Positions 46,717 to 54,443 of a DNA stretch of 64,000 bases are shown piece after piece; within the stretch, counting starts at the first letter, position 1, and each line of letters opens with the position of its first letter. The position numbers were made by a program, and so were the translations under genes. Location: NCBI GenBank assembly GCA_910584645.1, contig CAJUAU010000013.1, positions 1 to 64,000 of the forward strand, written 5' to 3'. Under the pieces are notes generated by a model. That model was not told where the DNA came from. It did not search any database and saw only the letters and a program-made list of their open reading frames with translations. This DNA comes from an uncultured Eubacterium sp. (GTDB lineage: Bacteria; Bacillota; Clostridia; Lachnospirales; Lachnospiraceae).

Positions 46717-47607
46717 CTAATTCCACCTTTTTTTCTTGATCCGCTGTATCGTAATAAATACAAACAGAAAACTGACACTGATATAATAGATCAATGCACT
46801 GACATCAAATATTCCCAGTGCAAAATTGCTGTACCGGTCTACGATGGAGATCGAGCTCAGCGTATTTCCAAGAAGATTATCAAATGCCTCTGTATTTAAT
46901 ATAAAAGCCGCTGTCAGCCCCGCCTCGGCCACAATTCCGATCAGCGCCGAGAGCCATCCATTGTGGATCCACATATTCAGTACAAAGGCAAGGATCAGCA
47001 GGAGCACTGCCAGAAACCAGAATACAAAAGTATGTCCCGTGGGAAGCATCACCGCCAGGCTGCTCATCAGGTACGTAAAGATCATGATGACGCCGGAGGC
47101 TACCGCCGCGATCACCTGGCTCTCTGTCAGGGAAGAGATAAACATACCGATGGCGATATAGGCTGAACCCAGCAGGAAAAATCCCAGTGCACTTCCATAG
47201 GCGATGGCAAAATCCACACTTTCTGTCCCCGTGGCTACACCCTTTACCAGTCCCGACAAGATCAGAGGATACACACAGAGGATCAGCATGGCAATAGCCA
47301 GCAGAGTCACCAGGGCAAGATATTTGCCAAAAATGATCTTCGTCACCGAGACCGGTGAGGTATACAATAACTGATCGGTCTTCTGTCTGTTCTCTTCTGC
47401 AATGATACGCATGGTAAGCACCGGCACCAGCAGAAGTATAAAGAACATCTGCATTCCCTGAAAGATAACAGAAAAATCTGTGTACCCATTGATCAGGTTA
47501 TATACCATGAAATACAGTCCGGCCAGAACTAAAAAGAAGGCGATAAATATCCAGCCGATCATCGATGTAAAATAGGATCTTAATTCTTTTTTATAGATTG
47601 CCAGCAT
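46717..47607 (-). CDS. ABC transporter permease (GldF-like)
   Basis: A 296-residue membrane protein with six helices. Its start MLAIYKKELRSYFTSMIGWI is typical of GldF/ABC-2 permeases, with TMRIIAEENRQKTDQLLYTS in the first cytoplasmic loop. It overlaps the ATPase stop by 17 bases and has GAGGAGG before its ATG. It forms a transporter with the ATPase at 47591; the cargo is unknown. Confidence 0.9.
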   Translation of the reverse strand: MLAIYKKELRSYFTSMIGWIFIAFFLVLAGLYFMVYNLINGYTDFSVIFQGMQMFFILLLVPVLTMRIIAEENRQKTDQLLYTSPVSVTKIIFGKYLALVTLLAIAMLILCVYPLILSGLVKGVATGTESVDFAIAYGSALGFFLLGSAYIAIGMFISSLTESQVIAAVASGVIMIFTYLMSSLAVMLPTGHTFVFWFLAVLLLILAFVLNMWIHNGWLSALIGIVAEAGLTAAFILNTEAFDNLLGNTLSSISIVDRYSNFALGIFDVSALIYYISVSFLFVFITIQRIKKKRWN

Positions 47608-48649
47608 CTTGGACCTCCTCTTCTTTTCCTGACACAGTTTCTGTCTTCGGTTGATTTCGTTTGGCCTTCATCTTTTTCTTTTCATCCTTTGTCATCTTTC
47701 CACCATACTGGCGGGTTCCCTCTCCTGTCAGACGCAGGAACACTTCTTCCAGGGTAGGAACTTTCAGATTCATCTCCAGGATCGGACACTTCGCCTCTGC
47801 AAAAGCATAAAAGATCTCTTCCCTGGGATCAAACTCCACAGGGCTGGAGAGTTCGATCTGATACACCTCTGCCTCTCCGGTGCCCAGTACTTTGGAATAA
47901 GTAATGTTCTCTATTTTTTCTATAACACTCTTGATCAGATCCTTATTTCCTTTCGCCTTAAAGGTAAGGTCATTGGTCTGGGCGATGTGCCCCGGAATGT
48001 TTTCCGGCACATCGGAAAGGATCATTTTCCCCTGATTAATGATCATGATCTGGTTGCAGACCGCACTTACCTCCTGCATAATATGGGAGCTGAGCAGAAT
48101 GGTGTGCTCTTTGCTGAGCTCCCGGATCAGATTCCGGATCTCCAGGATCTGCTTGGGATCCAGCCCCACCGTGGGCTCGTCCAGAATCAGGATCTCCGGG
48201 TCCCCGACCATCGCCCCGGCAAGACCCACTCTCTGTTTATATCCCTTGGATAAATGCTTGATCAGCCGCTCCGACACATCCTGTATCTTCGTCGCCCTCA
48301 TGACCTTCCGCACTGTTTTTTCCTTATCGCTGCTTTTCACGCCCTTCAGGTTTGACACAAAATTCAGATATTCCCCTACCTTCATGTCGGGATAAAGGGG
48401 CGGCTGTTCCGGCAGATATCCAATACTCGCCTTCACTTTCTCCGGCTCATCATAAATATCATAGCCGTTCACCGTCACATCTCCCTCCGACGGGGATATA
48501 TAACCGGTAATTATATTCATGGTTGTCGATTTGCCGGCACCATTCGGTCCCAGAAAACCGACAATCTGTCCTTTCTCCACGGTAAAGCTCAGATGATCCA
48601 CCACATCGCGGTCACCATATCGCTTCACCAGATTTTTTACCTCAATCAA
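47591..48649 (-). CDS. ABC transporter ATP-binding protein (GldA-like)
   Basis: A 352-residue ATPase with Walker A GFLGPNGAGKSTTMNI, a signature HLSKGYKQRVGLAGAMVGDP, Walker B ILILDEPTVGLDP and switch His in LLSSHIMQE. The last 40 residues are a basic tail (KMTKDEKKKMKAKRNQPKTE) that is not part of the fold. The start is a TTG, with AAGGAGG about eight bases ahead. It heads the cassette ATPase-permease-GldG-DUF4340. In gliding Bacteroidetes a related set supports motility. In Clostridia such cassettes have another, undefined role. Confidence 0.92.
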   Translation of the reverse strand: MIEVKNLVKRYGDRDVVDHLSFTVEKGQIVGFLGPNGAGKSTTMNIITGYISPSEGDVTVNGYDIYDEPEKVKASIGYLPEQPPLYPDMKVGEYLNFVSNLKGVKSSDKEKTVRKVMRATKIQDVSERLIKHLSKGYKQRVGLAGAMVGDPEILILDEPTVGLDPKQILEIRNLIRELSKEHTILLSSHIMQEVSAVCNQIMIINQGKMILSDVPENIPGHIAQTNDLTFKAKGNKDLIKSVIEKIENITYSKVLGTGEAEVYQIELSSPVEFDPREEIFYAFAEAKCPILEMNLKVPTLEEVFLRLTGEGTRQYGGKMTKDEKKKMKAKRNQPKTETVSGKEEEVQDAGNL

Positions 48650-48667
48650 AACCCTACCTCCTTAACC

Positions 48668-48730
48668 AATAAGTTCGTTCCGTCCGCTGCCGGACCAGCC
48701 TGACGGGGCCGATTTGGCACCATCGAGCTA
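48668..48730. repeat. Intergenic repeat with an end of the palindromic element family
   Basis: GATTTGGCACCATCGAGCTA (48711-48730) matches the element end at 35585-35604 with a few mismatches. AATAAGTTCG and a GTCCG-CTGC-CGGAC hairpin (48681-48694) precede it. The copy lies between the SpoIIM-like and GldA-like genes. Confidence 0.5.
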
Positions 48731-48807
48731 ACATACTCACTTATTGTACTATCTTTATGTTACCAAAATGTGAACAAAGCATCCGATGGATCTTCCGGGG
48801 CAGGAGA

Positions 48808-49350
48808 TCAGGGCCGGTACATCCACTGGACCAGGGGAACATTGATCCGCGCCTCCAGCACACAGCTGAGTGCGAACACCAGAAGGATCACGATCACCGC
48901 GGGCATCTGTTTTTCCCTTCTTCGCTCCAGGATCCGGTAAAAGGAATAGACATAGAGCGGCACCAAAAAAAACAGATGGGGAACACCGGTGATCAGCCAG
49001 AATAAAATCCCCTTTGTCCCCCGAAGCATTACAAAGAAGGTAAGCAGAAAACCCGACTGCAGCCCGGTAAACATAATAAAGGCACGGATATAGAACTTAT
49101 ATATCTTTGTATACCCTGCCAGCCAGAGGACGGAAAATACCTTGCCCCGCTCCCATAATACAAACAGAAGAGCCTGGACAAAGTCCTGCTCCTCCATCGC
49201 CCAGAGAAGCATATTTTCCTCCATATGTGCCAGAGCCTCTCCCGCTGGCTTCTGACACAGATAATATAAAATTCCACCAGAAAAAAAACCGGCCAAAAAA
49301 AACAAAACTGCTTTTTTCTTCCGGTTTTTTATAAATTCTTTAAAACTCAT
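48808..49350 (-). CDS. SpoIIM-like membrane protein
   Basis: A 180-residue protein with about five membrane helices. The pattern resembles SpoIIM (LFVLWERGKVFSVLWLAGYT, AFIMFTGLQSGFLLTFFVML, ITGVPHLFFLVPLYVYSFYR). SpoIIM takes part in the DMP complex that remodels peptidoglycan during engulfment. The match is by topology and local residues only, so a sporulation role is inferred. The frame is open from 49401. GGAGG seven bases before the ATG at 49350 (MSFKEFIKN) sets the start. Confidence 0.6.
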   Translation of the reverse strand: MSFKEFIKNRKKKAVLFFLAGFFSGGILYYLCQKPAGEALAHMEENMLLWAMEEQDFVQALLFVLWERGKVFSVLWLAGYTKIYKFYIRAFIMFTGLQSGFLLTFFVMLRGTKGILFWLITGVPHLFFLVPLYVYSFYRILERRREKQMPAVIVILLVFALSCVLEARINVPLVQWMYRP

Positions 49351-49454
49351 ATCCTGTCCTCCCCCACAGACAGACACAGATCCGATCCCAATGCCTGCCA
49401 TCTCTCTTCTATCTATATGAGAGGAAGGGCACAGTTATGAACAAATGATGTGGA

Positions 49455-50249
49455 TCAAAATAATTCATCCAACAAGATATAGTACCTTATTTTTTCCCAG
49501 TCCGGTTTTATACCCAATTCACGAAATAAAAGTAATCCGTCATGATCCGAGGAGGTAATATTTTCATTGCTTTTATATTTGCCACTATAATTATGCGACA
49601 GGCTTCGGTAACATAGGGCTATGTCACACCACTTATCCGCTATGCCAGTTTTACCTAAGTCTATGTAACCAGTCACTTCACCCTGAACGCCAAATATATT
49701 GGGAAGGCAGTAATCACCATGGGATAAAACCAGCTCCTCCTCTGGTTTGTTATCATCCAGCCATGACAGCAATGCTTCGGGATCTTGAAACCCATTTTCC
49801 CCAAATGTATCGGGCTCCACATTGTCTAAATCCACCAGTCCATGTTCAATATTGCAGGCTGCTGCGGCCAGTTTATGGGACAGCCTCTGATCCGATGGAC
49901 AATCAGAGATATCTATGCTCCATAATTTTTTCAGACCATCTGCCAGCAGTTTACACAAGACTGCCGGATTGTTCACGTACTCGCCGGAACATGCCATCTG
50001 CCCTGCACATTTACTCATTAACAAATAAGACCTTCCATCTGATCTCTCGTAAGCGTAGGGCACAGGGACAGGAAGCCGGTCCTGCATATACTGCATCATG
50101 CGGTATTCATTTTCAGCTTCTTCATTATCTTCTTGTATTTTTAAAACCTTATCTTTATAGATTAATACAGAAGCTTCAGACATGCCGATATCATCTGCCT
50201 GACATTCTTCATCTCTGATCAGATCATGTATTTTTTCCGGTAAAACCAC
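49455..50249 (-). CDS. APH(3')-IIIa-like aminoglycoside phosphotransferase homologue
   Basis: The 264-residue protein follows APH(3')-IIIa through much of its length. Shared features are LPVPVPYAYERSDGRSYLLM, SIDISDCP, KPEEELVLSHGDYCLPNIF, GYIDLGKTGIADKWCDIAL and the C-terminus ELGIKPDWEKIRYYILLDEL. The catalytic Asp179 in HGD, Asn184 and Asp197 in IDLG are present, and Lys37 sits where the ATP lysine is expected. It probably phosphorylates an aminoglycoside or related small molecule in the cytoplasm. The identity is clearly below that of the plasmid enzyme, so resistance cannot be assumed. It is flanked by broken genes. Confidence 0.85.
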   Translation of the reverse strand: MVLPEKIHDLIRDEECQADDIGMSEASVLIYKDKVLKIQEDNEEAENEYRMMQYMQDRLPVPVPYAYERSDGRSYLLMSKCAGQMACSGEYVNNPAVLCKLLADGLKKLWSIDISDCPSDQRLSHKLAAAACNIEHGLVDLDNVEPDTFGENGFQDPEALLSWLDDNKPEEELVLSHGDYCLPNIFGVQGEVTGYIDLGKTGIADKWCDIALCYRSLSHNYSGKYKSNENITSSDHDGLLLFRELGIKPDWEKIRYYILLDELF

Positions 50250-50291
50250 TTGTTCCTCCTCACGTACTTATAAAATTACCAACACATAAGT

Positions 50292-50544
50292 TCAGATGGA
50301 TTTAATAAAAAACATCTCCATCGGCTGTGCGAATTCAGGAATATCAATTACAAATCCTCCACAATCCTTATACCCTAATTTTCGATAGAAATGCTGCGCT
50401 TCTTCATCTACCTGTGTAGATGTTAACAGCATTTTATATCCTTGCGCTTTCATATCATGTTCCCAGAATTCGATCAGCTTTCTGCCATAACCCTTTCTTT
50501 GATATTCCCAGTCCACAAAAACCATGGTACAAAAGAGTTAACAT
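50292..50544 (-). pseudogene. GNAT acetyltransferase, N-terminal half deleted
   Basis: The 77-residue frame from 50525 holds only the C-terminal GNAT half: the acetyl-CoA loop YQRKGYGRKL and HFYRKLGYKDCGGFVI. A good ribosome site (AAGGAGG) leads instead to an ATG at 50544, 19 bases upstream and in another frame. This looks like a deletion that joined the original start to the distal half. The N-terminal strands are missing. Confidence 0.7.
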
Positions 50545-50642
50545 CACGTATTCCTCCTTGCAATATAACAAATCTACTTTATTATACTACACATATTTTT
50601 AAACATCCAGTGCTCATTTTATTTGTTTTCAGCAGCACAGCT

Positions 50643-51077
50643 TTACACAGAAACCGAAATATTACTGCTCTGCTCCCCCGGTTTCACTTCCCCTGTCTTA
50701 GTATAAATAACAGGTTCCTTGACCGTATCCGGTTTAACTGTTTCCTGGCGTCCTTCCACGGAATCTGCTTTTGTATCCTTGCCTTCTCCCACTCTATCTT
50801 CCAGTTTTTCCTTTTCCTCCCTGCGTTTTTCAATGGCTTTCTCACGCTCTAACTTCTCTTTTTCTTTTTCTTCCTTCGCTTCTTCCTCCATGCCCTCATC
50901 GGCTTTTACCTGATACTTCTCTGCCCTTTCTGAGAAATCACCAGCATACTCCATGGCACGCTCCATGGTGGCTGTATCACCTCTGCGCCTTGCCTCCTTA
51001 AAAACCCGCATAGGCGTATTTAGCAGATTCACGTTAGTACTTGCTCCTACTAATCCTTCTATTGTTTTTGTATGCAT
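50643..51077 (-). CDS. Charged hypothetical protein
   Basis: A 144-residue protein with a clear ribosome site (AAAGGAG). It starts MHTKTIEGLVGASTNVNLLN and has a Lys/Glu-rich central coiled coil (about residues 58-100), then a Pro/Val-rich tail ending SSNISVSV. There is no signal peptide or membrane helix. I do not recognise the family. It lies 100 bases downstream of the histidine kinase on the same strand; a regulatory link is not shown. Confidence 0.7.
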   Translation of the reverse strand: MHTKTIEGLVGASTNVNLLNTPMRVFKEARRRGDTATMERAMEYAGDFSERAEKYQVKADEGMEEEAKEEKEKEKLEREKAIEKRREEKEKLEDRVGEGKDTKADSVEGRQETVKPDTVKEPVIYTKTGEVKPGEQSSNISVSV

Positions 51078-51177
51078 GATATTAATCTCCTTTCCGAAAC
51101 ATATGCTGTCAATCCTTCATCTTCTTTTTCGTCAGATTTAATATCCCTGTTTATATTTCCGTATTAAAGGGTCTGTT

Positions 51178-52515
51178 TTACGATATATCCGTCGTAACCA
51201 AGGGGATAAGAACAGATATTTCAAATACATGGTCCTCAACCTTCATACTAACCGTACCATCATACTTCCTGACTGTTTCATAAATATTAAAAAGGCCGGT
51301 CCCCTGCTTGATCTCCTTTATATCTTTCACTACGGTTCCATTTTTCACTACCAGAAGCAGACATTTTTTAATCTGCCGCGACTGCATATCCACAAAATGA
51401 TATTCCACATCTGCTACTTCCGTACATGCCTTTATCGCGTTGTCCAGAAGATTTCCAAAGAGTACACAAAGATCAAATTCATCCATGGTACAATGCTCAG
51501 GTATATACATATCCGCCACCCATCGGATAGAAAGCTCCTCTGCTTTTTTCTTTTTGTTGTACAATAATGCGTCTACTGCGTGATTTCCTGTAATCTCTTC
51601 ACTGCTGCCGATATTTCCACTCTCCATCATCTTTTTCAGATAATTTTCTGCTTTTTCAAATTCTTTCTTTTCCCATAAACCATACAGTGCGAGCACATGA
51701 TTTTTCATATCATGCCGCAGCCCTTCCATCTGCAGATACTGTTCATTCAGCATTTTATAAAATTCGATCTGCGAATCATACTGCTCCTTCTGACGCTGTT
51801 CCATATAAATCTTATTCATGAAAAAAACAAAACCTCCGGCAATACACGCTGCCAGAGCAGTCAGAAGACAAATTGATATATGGCTGAAGATCTGATTATA
51901 ATAAACATCCCAATATTCCACTCCATTGTTATTTGATACCACCATGATCCCTCTGCTCGCTCCCCAGTTCACAAGGTCTACAACTGCAACAATGCCTGCG
52001 ATAAGAACAGATATCATATAGTACCAGCTATTTATTTTATGTTCAAATACAGAACCAATCTTTCTTCTTAAAATACTCAGCACCAGAATAACCATGCAAT
52101 AAGCCATAGCACCAATGATATCTTCCAGCCCCGCTCCGATAAACGTTGCTTGTCCCTCCGTGATCCAATTTGTACAGGCCAGCAGGATACACGAAAAAAA
52201 AGAACACCCAAAATTCAATACTATTGTCCTGACAGCGATCAGCAGCATCGCCGTAAAAATTTTCTTCGCTGGGCTATCTGAAAAAAACAGACAAAACAAC
52301 CCCAGATATAATATATGGCTTATCATGATCAATAAAATATAATGAATACTGACACGTTCATTGAGAGTGTTAATACCTGCTTCCATCACTGGCAGGAGAA
52401 TAATAAATACTTTTTTATCTATCCTGAAATGCTCCAGATATCTTTCACTGAATCTGTACAGTTCTGCTATATATCCTATATAGCAGAACAGAAACACCAT
52501 GAACCCCCATCTCAT
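51178..52515 (-). CDS. Agr-type sensor histidine kinase (GHKL family)
   Basis: The 445-residue protein has six N-terminal membrane helices (to about residue 225), a short coiled coil, and a GHKL kinase domain. The phospho-acceptor is in the H-box GLRHDMKNHVLALYG, the N-box is LFGNLLDNAIKACTEV and the G-box is GTGLFNIYETVRKYDG. It resembles AgrC/ComD-type peptide sensors. The longer frame starts at 52560. The ATG at 52515 is used because it overlaps the response-regulator stop (ATGA) and has GGAGG six bases ahead. No AgrB or AgrD-like peptide gene was found nearby, so the signal is unknown. Confidence 0.9.
   Translation of the reverse strand: MRWGFMVFLFCYIGYIAELYRFSERYLEHFRIDKKVFIILLPVMEAGINTLNERVSIHYILLIMISHILYLGLFCLFFSDSPAKKIFTAMLLIAVRTIVLNFGCSFFSCILLACTNWITEGQATFIGAGLEDIIGAMAYCMVILVLSILRRKIGSVFEHKINSWYYMISVLIAGIVAVVDLVNWGASRGIMVVSNNNGVEYWDVYYNQIFSHISICLLTALAACIAGGFVFFMNKIYMEQRQKEQYDSQIEFYKMLNEQYLQMEGLRHDMKNHVLALYGLWEKKEFEKAENYLKKMMESGNIGSSEEITGNHAVDALLYNKKKKAEELSIRWVADMYIPEHCTMDEFDLCVLFGNLLDNAIKACTEVADVEYHFVDMQSRQIKKCLLLVVKNGTVVKDIKEIKQGTGLFNIYETVRKYDGTVSMKVEDHVFEISVLIPLVTTDIS
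52461..52489. repeat. Perfect 13-bp hairpin at the start of the histidine kinase gene
   Basis: GTTCTGCTATATA and TATATAGCAGAAC form a perfect stem with a 3-base loop, about 25-55 bases into the kinase coding region (encoding FCYIGYIAELY). It could slow translation of the kinase relative to the regulator. Confidence 0.6.
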
Positions 52516-53228
52516 ATACTGCCTCCGCTTCTCTTCATATATTGCATGATCTCCCGGCAAAATGCCTCATATCTTCTTTTTGCCACCGCTATTTTTTCTC
52601 CGGTATCCAGCAGAATTTCCTGTCGGTTATAACTGTCCACATATTTTAAATTTACAAGAAAGCTCTTATGGCATCGAAAAAAACCTTTTCCTTTCAGTTC
52701 TTCCTCCAGAGTTCCCATCTGCTCATAGTAATCAAAACAGCCTTCCACGCTATGAACAGAAACAACCCTTCCTTTTATTTCAAAATAATATATTTCCCTC
52801 AGGTATAGCTTTTTTCTCTTTCTATCCTGATGGATCATCATAAATTCCTGGGGATCGCTTTCCAGCTTTTTTACTGCTCTTTGCAAAACTCTTTCCAATT
52901 TCAGATGATCCACCGGTTTTACCAGATATTGAAAGGCTTCTACGTCATATGCTTCAAAAACATACTCGCGGCTTCCTGATACAAAAACAAGTATTTTGTC
53001 AAATGCCTTATCTCTTAAAAGCTGCGCCGTTTTCATGCCATTGATCCCGCACATCATAATATCCAAAAAAACCATATCAAAATTTTCTATGGCATTTAGC
53101 AGCTCTCTTCCACTGGAGAACTGCTGCACAATAAAAGGAATGCCTGTCTCTTCTAAAATTTCTCTAATTTCTTTTGCCATGTTACAGCGGTCCAGCACTT
53201 CATCATCACACACTGCGACTGAAAGCAT
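52512..53228 (-). CDS. LytTR-family response regulator (AgrA-like)
   Basis: The 238-residue regulator has a receiver domain: acidic pair VAVCDDE, phosphorylated Asp in MVFLDIMMCGINGM, Lys in YLVKPVD. A LytTR DNA-binding domain follows (residues 130-235, LREIYYFEIKGRVVSVHSVE, FFRCHKSFLVNLKYVDSYNR). It is first in a two-gene operon with the kinase and coupled to it by an ATGA overlap. AGGTG precedes its ATG. It should control genes with LytTR sites; none were identified here. Confidence 0.93.
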   Translation of the reverse strand: MLSVAVCDDEVLDRCNMAKEIREILEETGIPFIVQQFSSGRELLNAIENFDMVFLDIMMCGINGMKTAQLLRDKAFDKILVFVSGSREYVFEAYDVEAFQYLVKPVDHLKLERVLQRAVKKLESDPQEFMMIHQDRKRKKLYLREIYYFEIKGRVVSVHSVEGCFDYYEQMGTLEEELKGKGFFRCHKSFLVNLKYVDSYNRQEILLDTGEKIAVAKRRYEAFCREIMQYMKRSGGSI

Positions 53229-53762
53229 CTATTTCACCTGCCCCACATCATTATAACTTATATATCGGCAAAAACCAGCTTATATATTTTATTTTTGCCA
53301 CGAACGGGAGATGGAATGTAGCGAACGGCACTTTATTGTGGTCTGCTTCAATAATCTGACTCTGATCGTTCTGGAATGTGCAGACGAAGCAGGGCATAAA
53401 AATGCTCCGCATTTCGTCTAAATAAGATGTGGAACAGTATAGGATGGTGTGGTATACTGTTATCGTTGTTATATGATAAATCAAAAATAAGAAAGTTAGG
53501 TGAGACATTGCTACGTAAAATATCTCTTGATGAATTTTTGAGATTAAGAAGGCTGGTTTATCGTAAAAAGCAAAATCATTGCGGGTGTCGTCATATATCT
53601 GGATTCTGGACATACTGAGGAAATTCGGCAGACTGGATTTTGATTTACCTGTTTTAATATAATGAATTTGGAGGAATAACAATGCAGAGTGTAAGAATTT
53701 TAGAGATGCCAGTGATATTTATAAAGTTTCTGCTGCAAAGTTTTTGCGGATAAGAATGTGTA
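53229..53762. other. Gene-poor stretch with decayed fragments
   Basis: About 530 bases without an intact gene. Most of it shows no coding pattern on either strand. At 53499-53618 a remnant is seen (separate entry). An isolated ribosome site and ATG at 53682 open 23 codons that stop before the acetyltransferase-like gene. A perfect -10-like TATAAT precedes that ATG. Confidence 0.5.
53499..53618 (+). pseudogene. Fragment resembling a clostridial prenyltransferase-like protein N-terminus
   Basis: The frame gives LLRKISLDEFLRLRRLVYRK, a string I associate with the start of a family of clostridial terpene-cyclase-fold (prenyltransferase-like) proteins. The similarity ends after VYRK and the frame stops soon after. 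If correct, only a 25-residue piece of the gene is left. Confidence 0.25.
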
Positions 53763-54167
53763 ATGAAACGGCAGAGGTACTTGGACACAAGCCATGGACA
53801 GGTGGCATTCCTCCATATCATTGGATTGGAGAATGTTGGCGGTGACAGCAAAGAAACTGGAATGGATGTGGGTTTTCTCTGTCTAAAAGAAACAGGCAAA
53901 GATACAGTGGAACTCGCTGTTATGGGAGTATTAAAAAATTATCAGCGTAATGGTATAGGCCGTCAACTAGTTGAAACAGCAAAAGATATTGCATTTGCTA
54001 AAGGATATTCTTTTCTACAAGTAAAAACTGTAAAAATGGGAAAATATGATGTCTATGATAAAACAAATTTATTTTATCTGAGTTGTGGATTCAGAGAGTT
54101 TGAAGTATTCCCAACATTATGGGACGTAGAAAATCCCTGTCAGGTGTATGTTATGTCATTGCGGTAA
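53763..54167 (+). CDS. GNAT-family N-acetyltransferase, possibly 5'-truncated
   Basis: The 134-residue protein has the GNAT acetyl-CoA loop (VMGVLKNYQRNGIGRQLVET) and a family C-terminus FREFEVFPTLWDVENPCQVY. The first 45 residues do not resemble the usual N-terminal strands. There is no ribosome site at this ATG. A ribosome site and ATG at 53682 are in the same frame but separated by a TAA at 53751. Another frame upstream (53693-53840) also reads like protein. The gene therefore may have lost its start through mutation. Confidence 0.55.
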   Translation: MKRQRYLDTSHGQVAFLHIIGLENVGGDSKETGMDVGFLCLKETGKDTVELAVMGVLKNYQRNGIGRQLVETAKDIAFAKGYSFLQVKTVKMGKYDVYDKTNLFYLSCGFREFEVFPTLWDVENPCQVYVMSLR

Positions 54168-54443
54168 ATTATATAGTTTGTCTGGCTATACACTCAGTTT
54201 CCCCATTTTACAAGTTATTCTAAATATTTTATACCAGAAATCAACTGTTTATCCTTATGGGGTTGAAACAGGATTTTACTACATTTATCAATGCCTGTAT
54301 TTTTGAGGAAAAGAAAAAACTGGTTTACACGGTTTACACCAAACAGGATGGCAGCATATATGTCCCATATAAAAGCAACATTATTTTTGTTCTTAGAGCG
54401 CACGGCATATGGTATTTATTCATAAAAGCTGGAACTTATTTCT

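Noticed and set aside
53251..53682. A 143-codon minus-strand frame in the gene-poor stretch
   Set aside because: No ribosome site, no family resemblance, odd composition, and it covers the antisense of a decayed plus-strand fragment.
54168..54443. Short frames on both strands between the acetyltransferase and the AraC-HD gene
   Set aside because: No ribosome sites or motifs; I see no supported feature in this gap.
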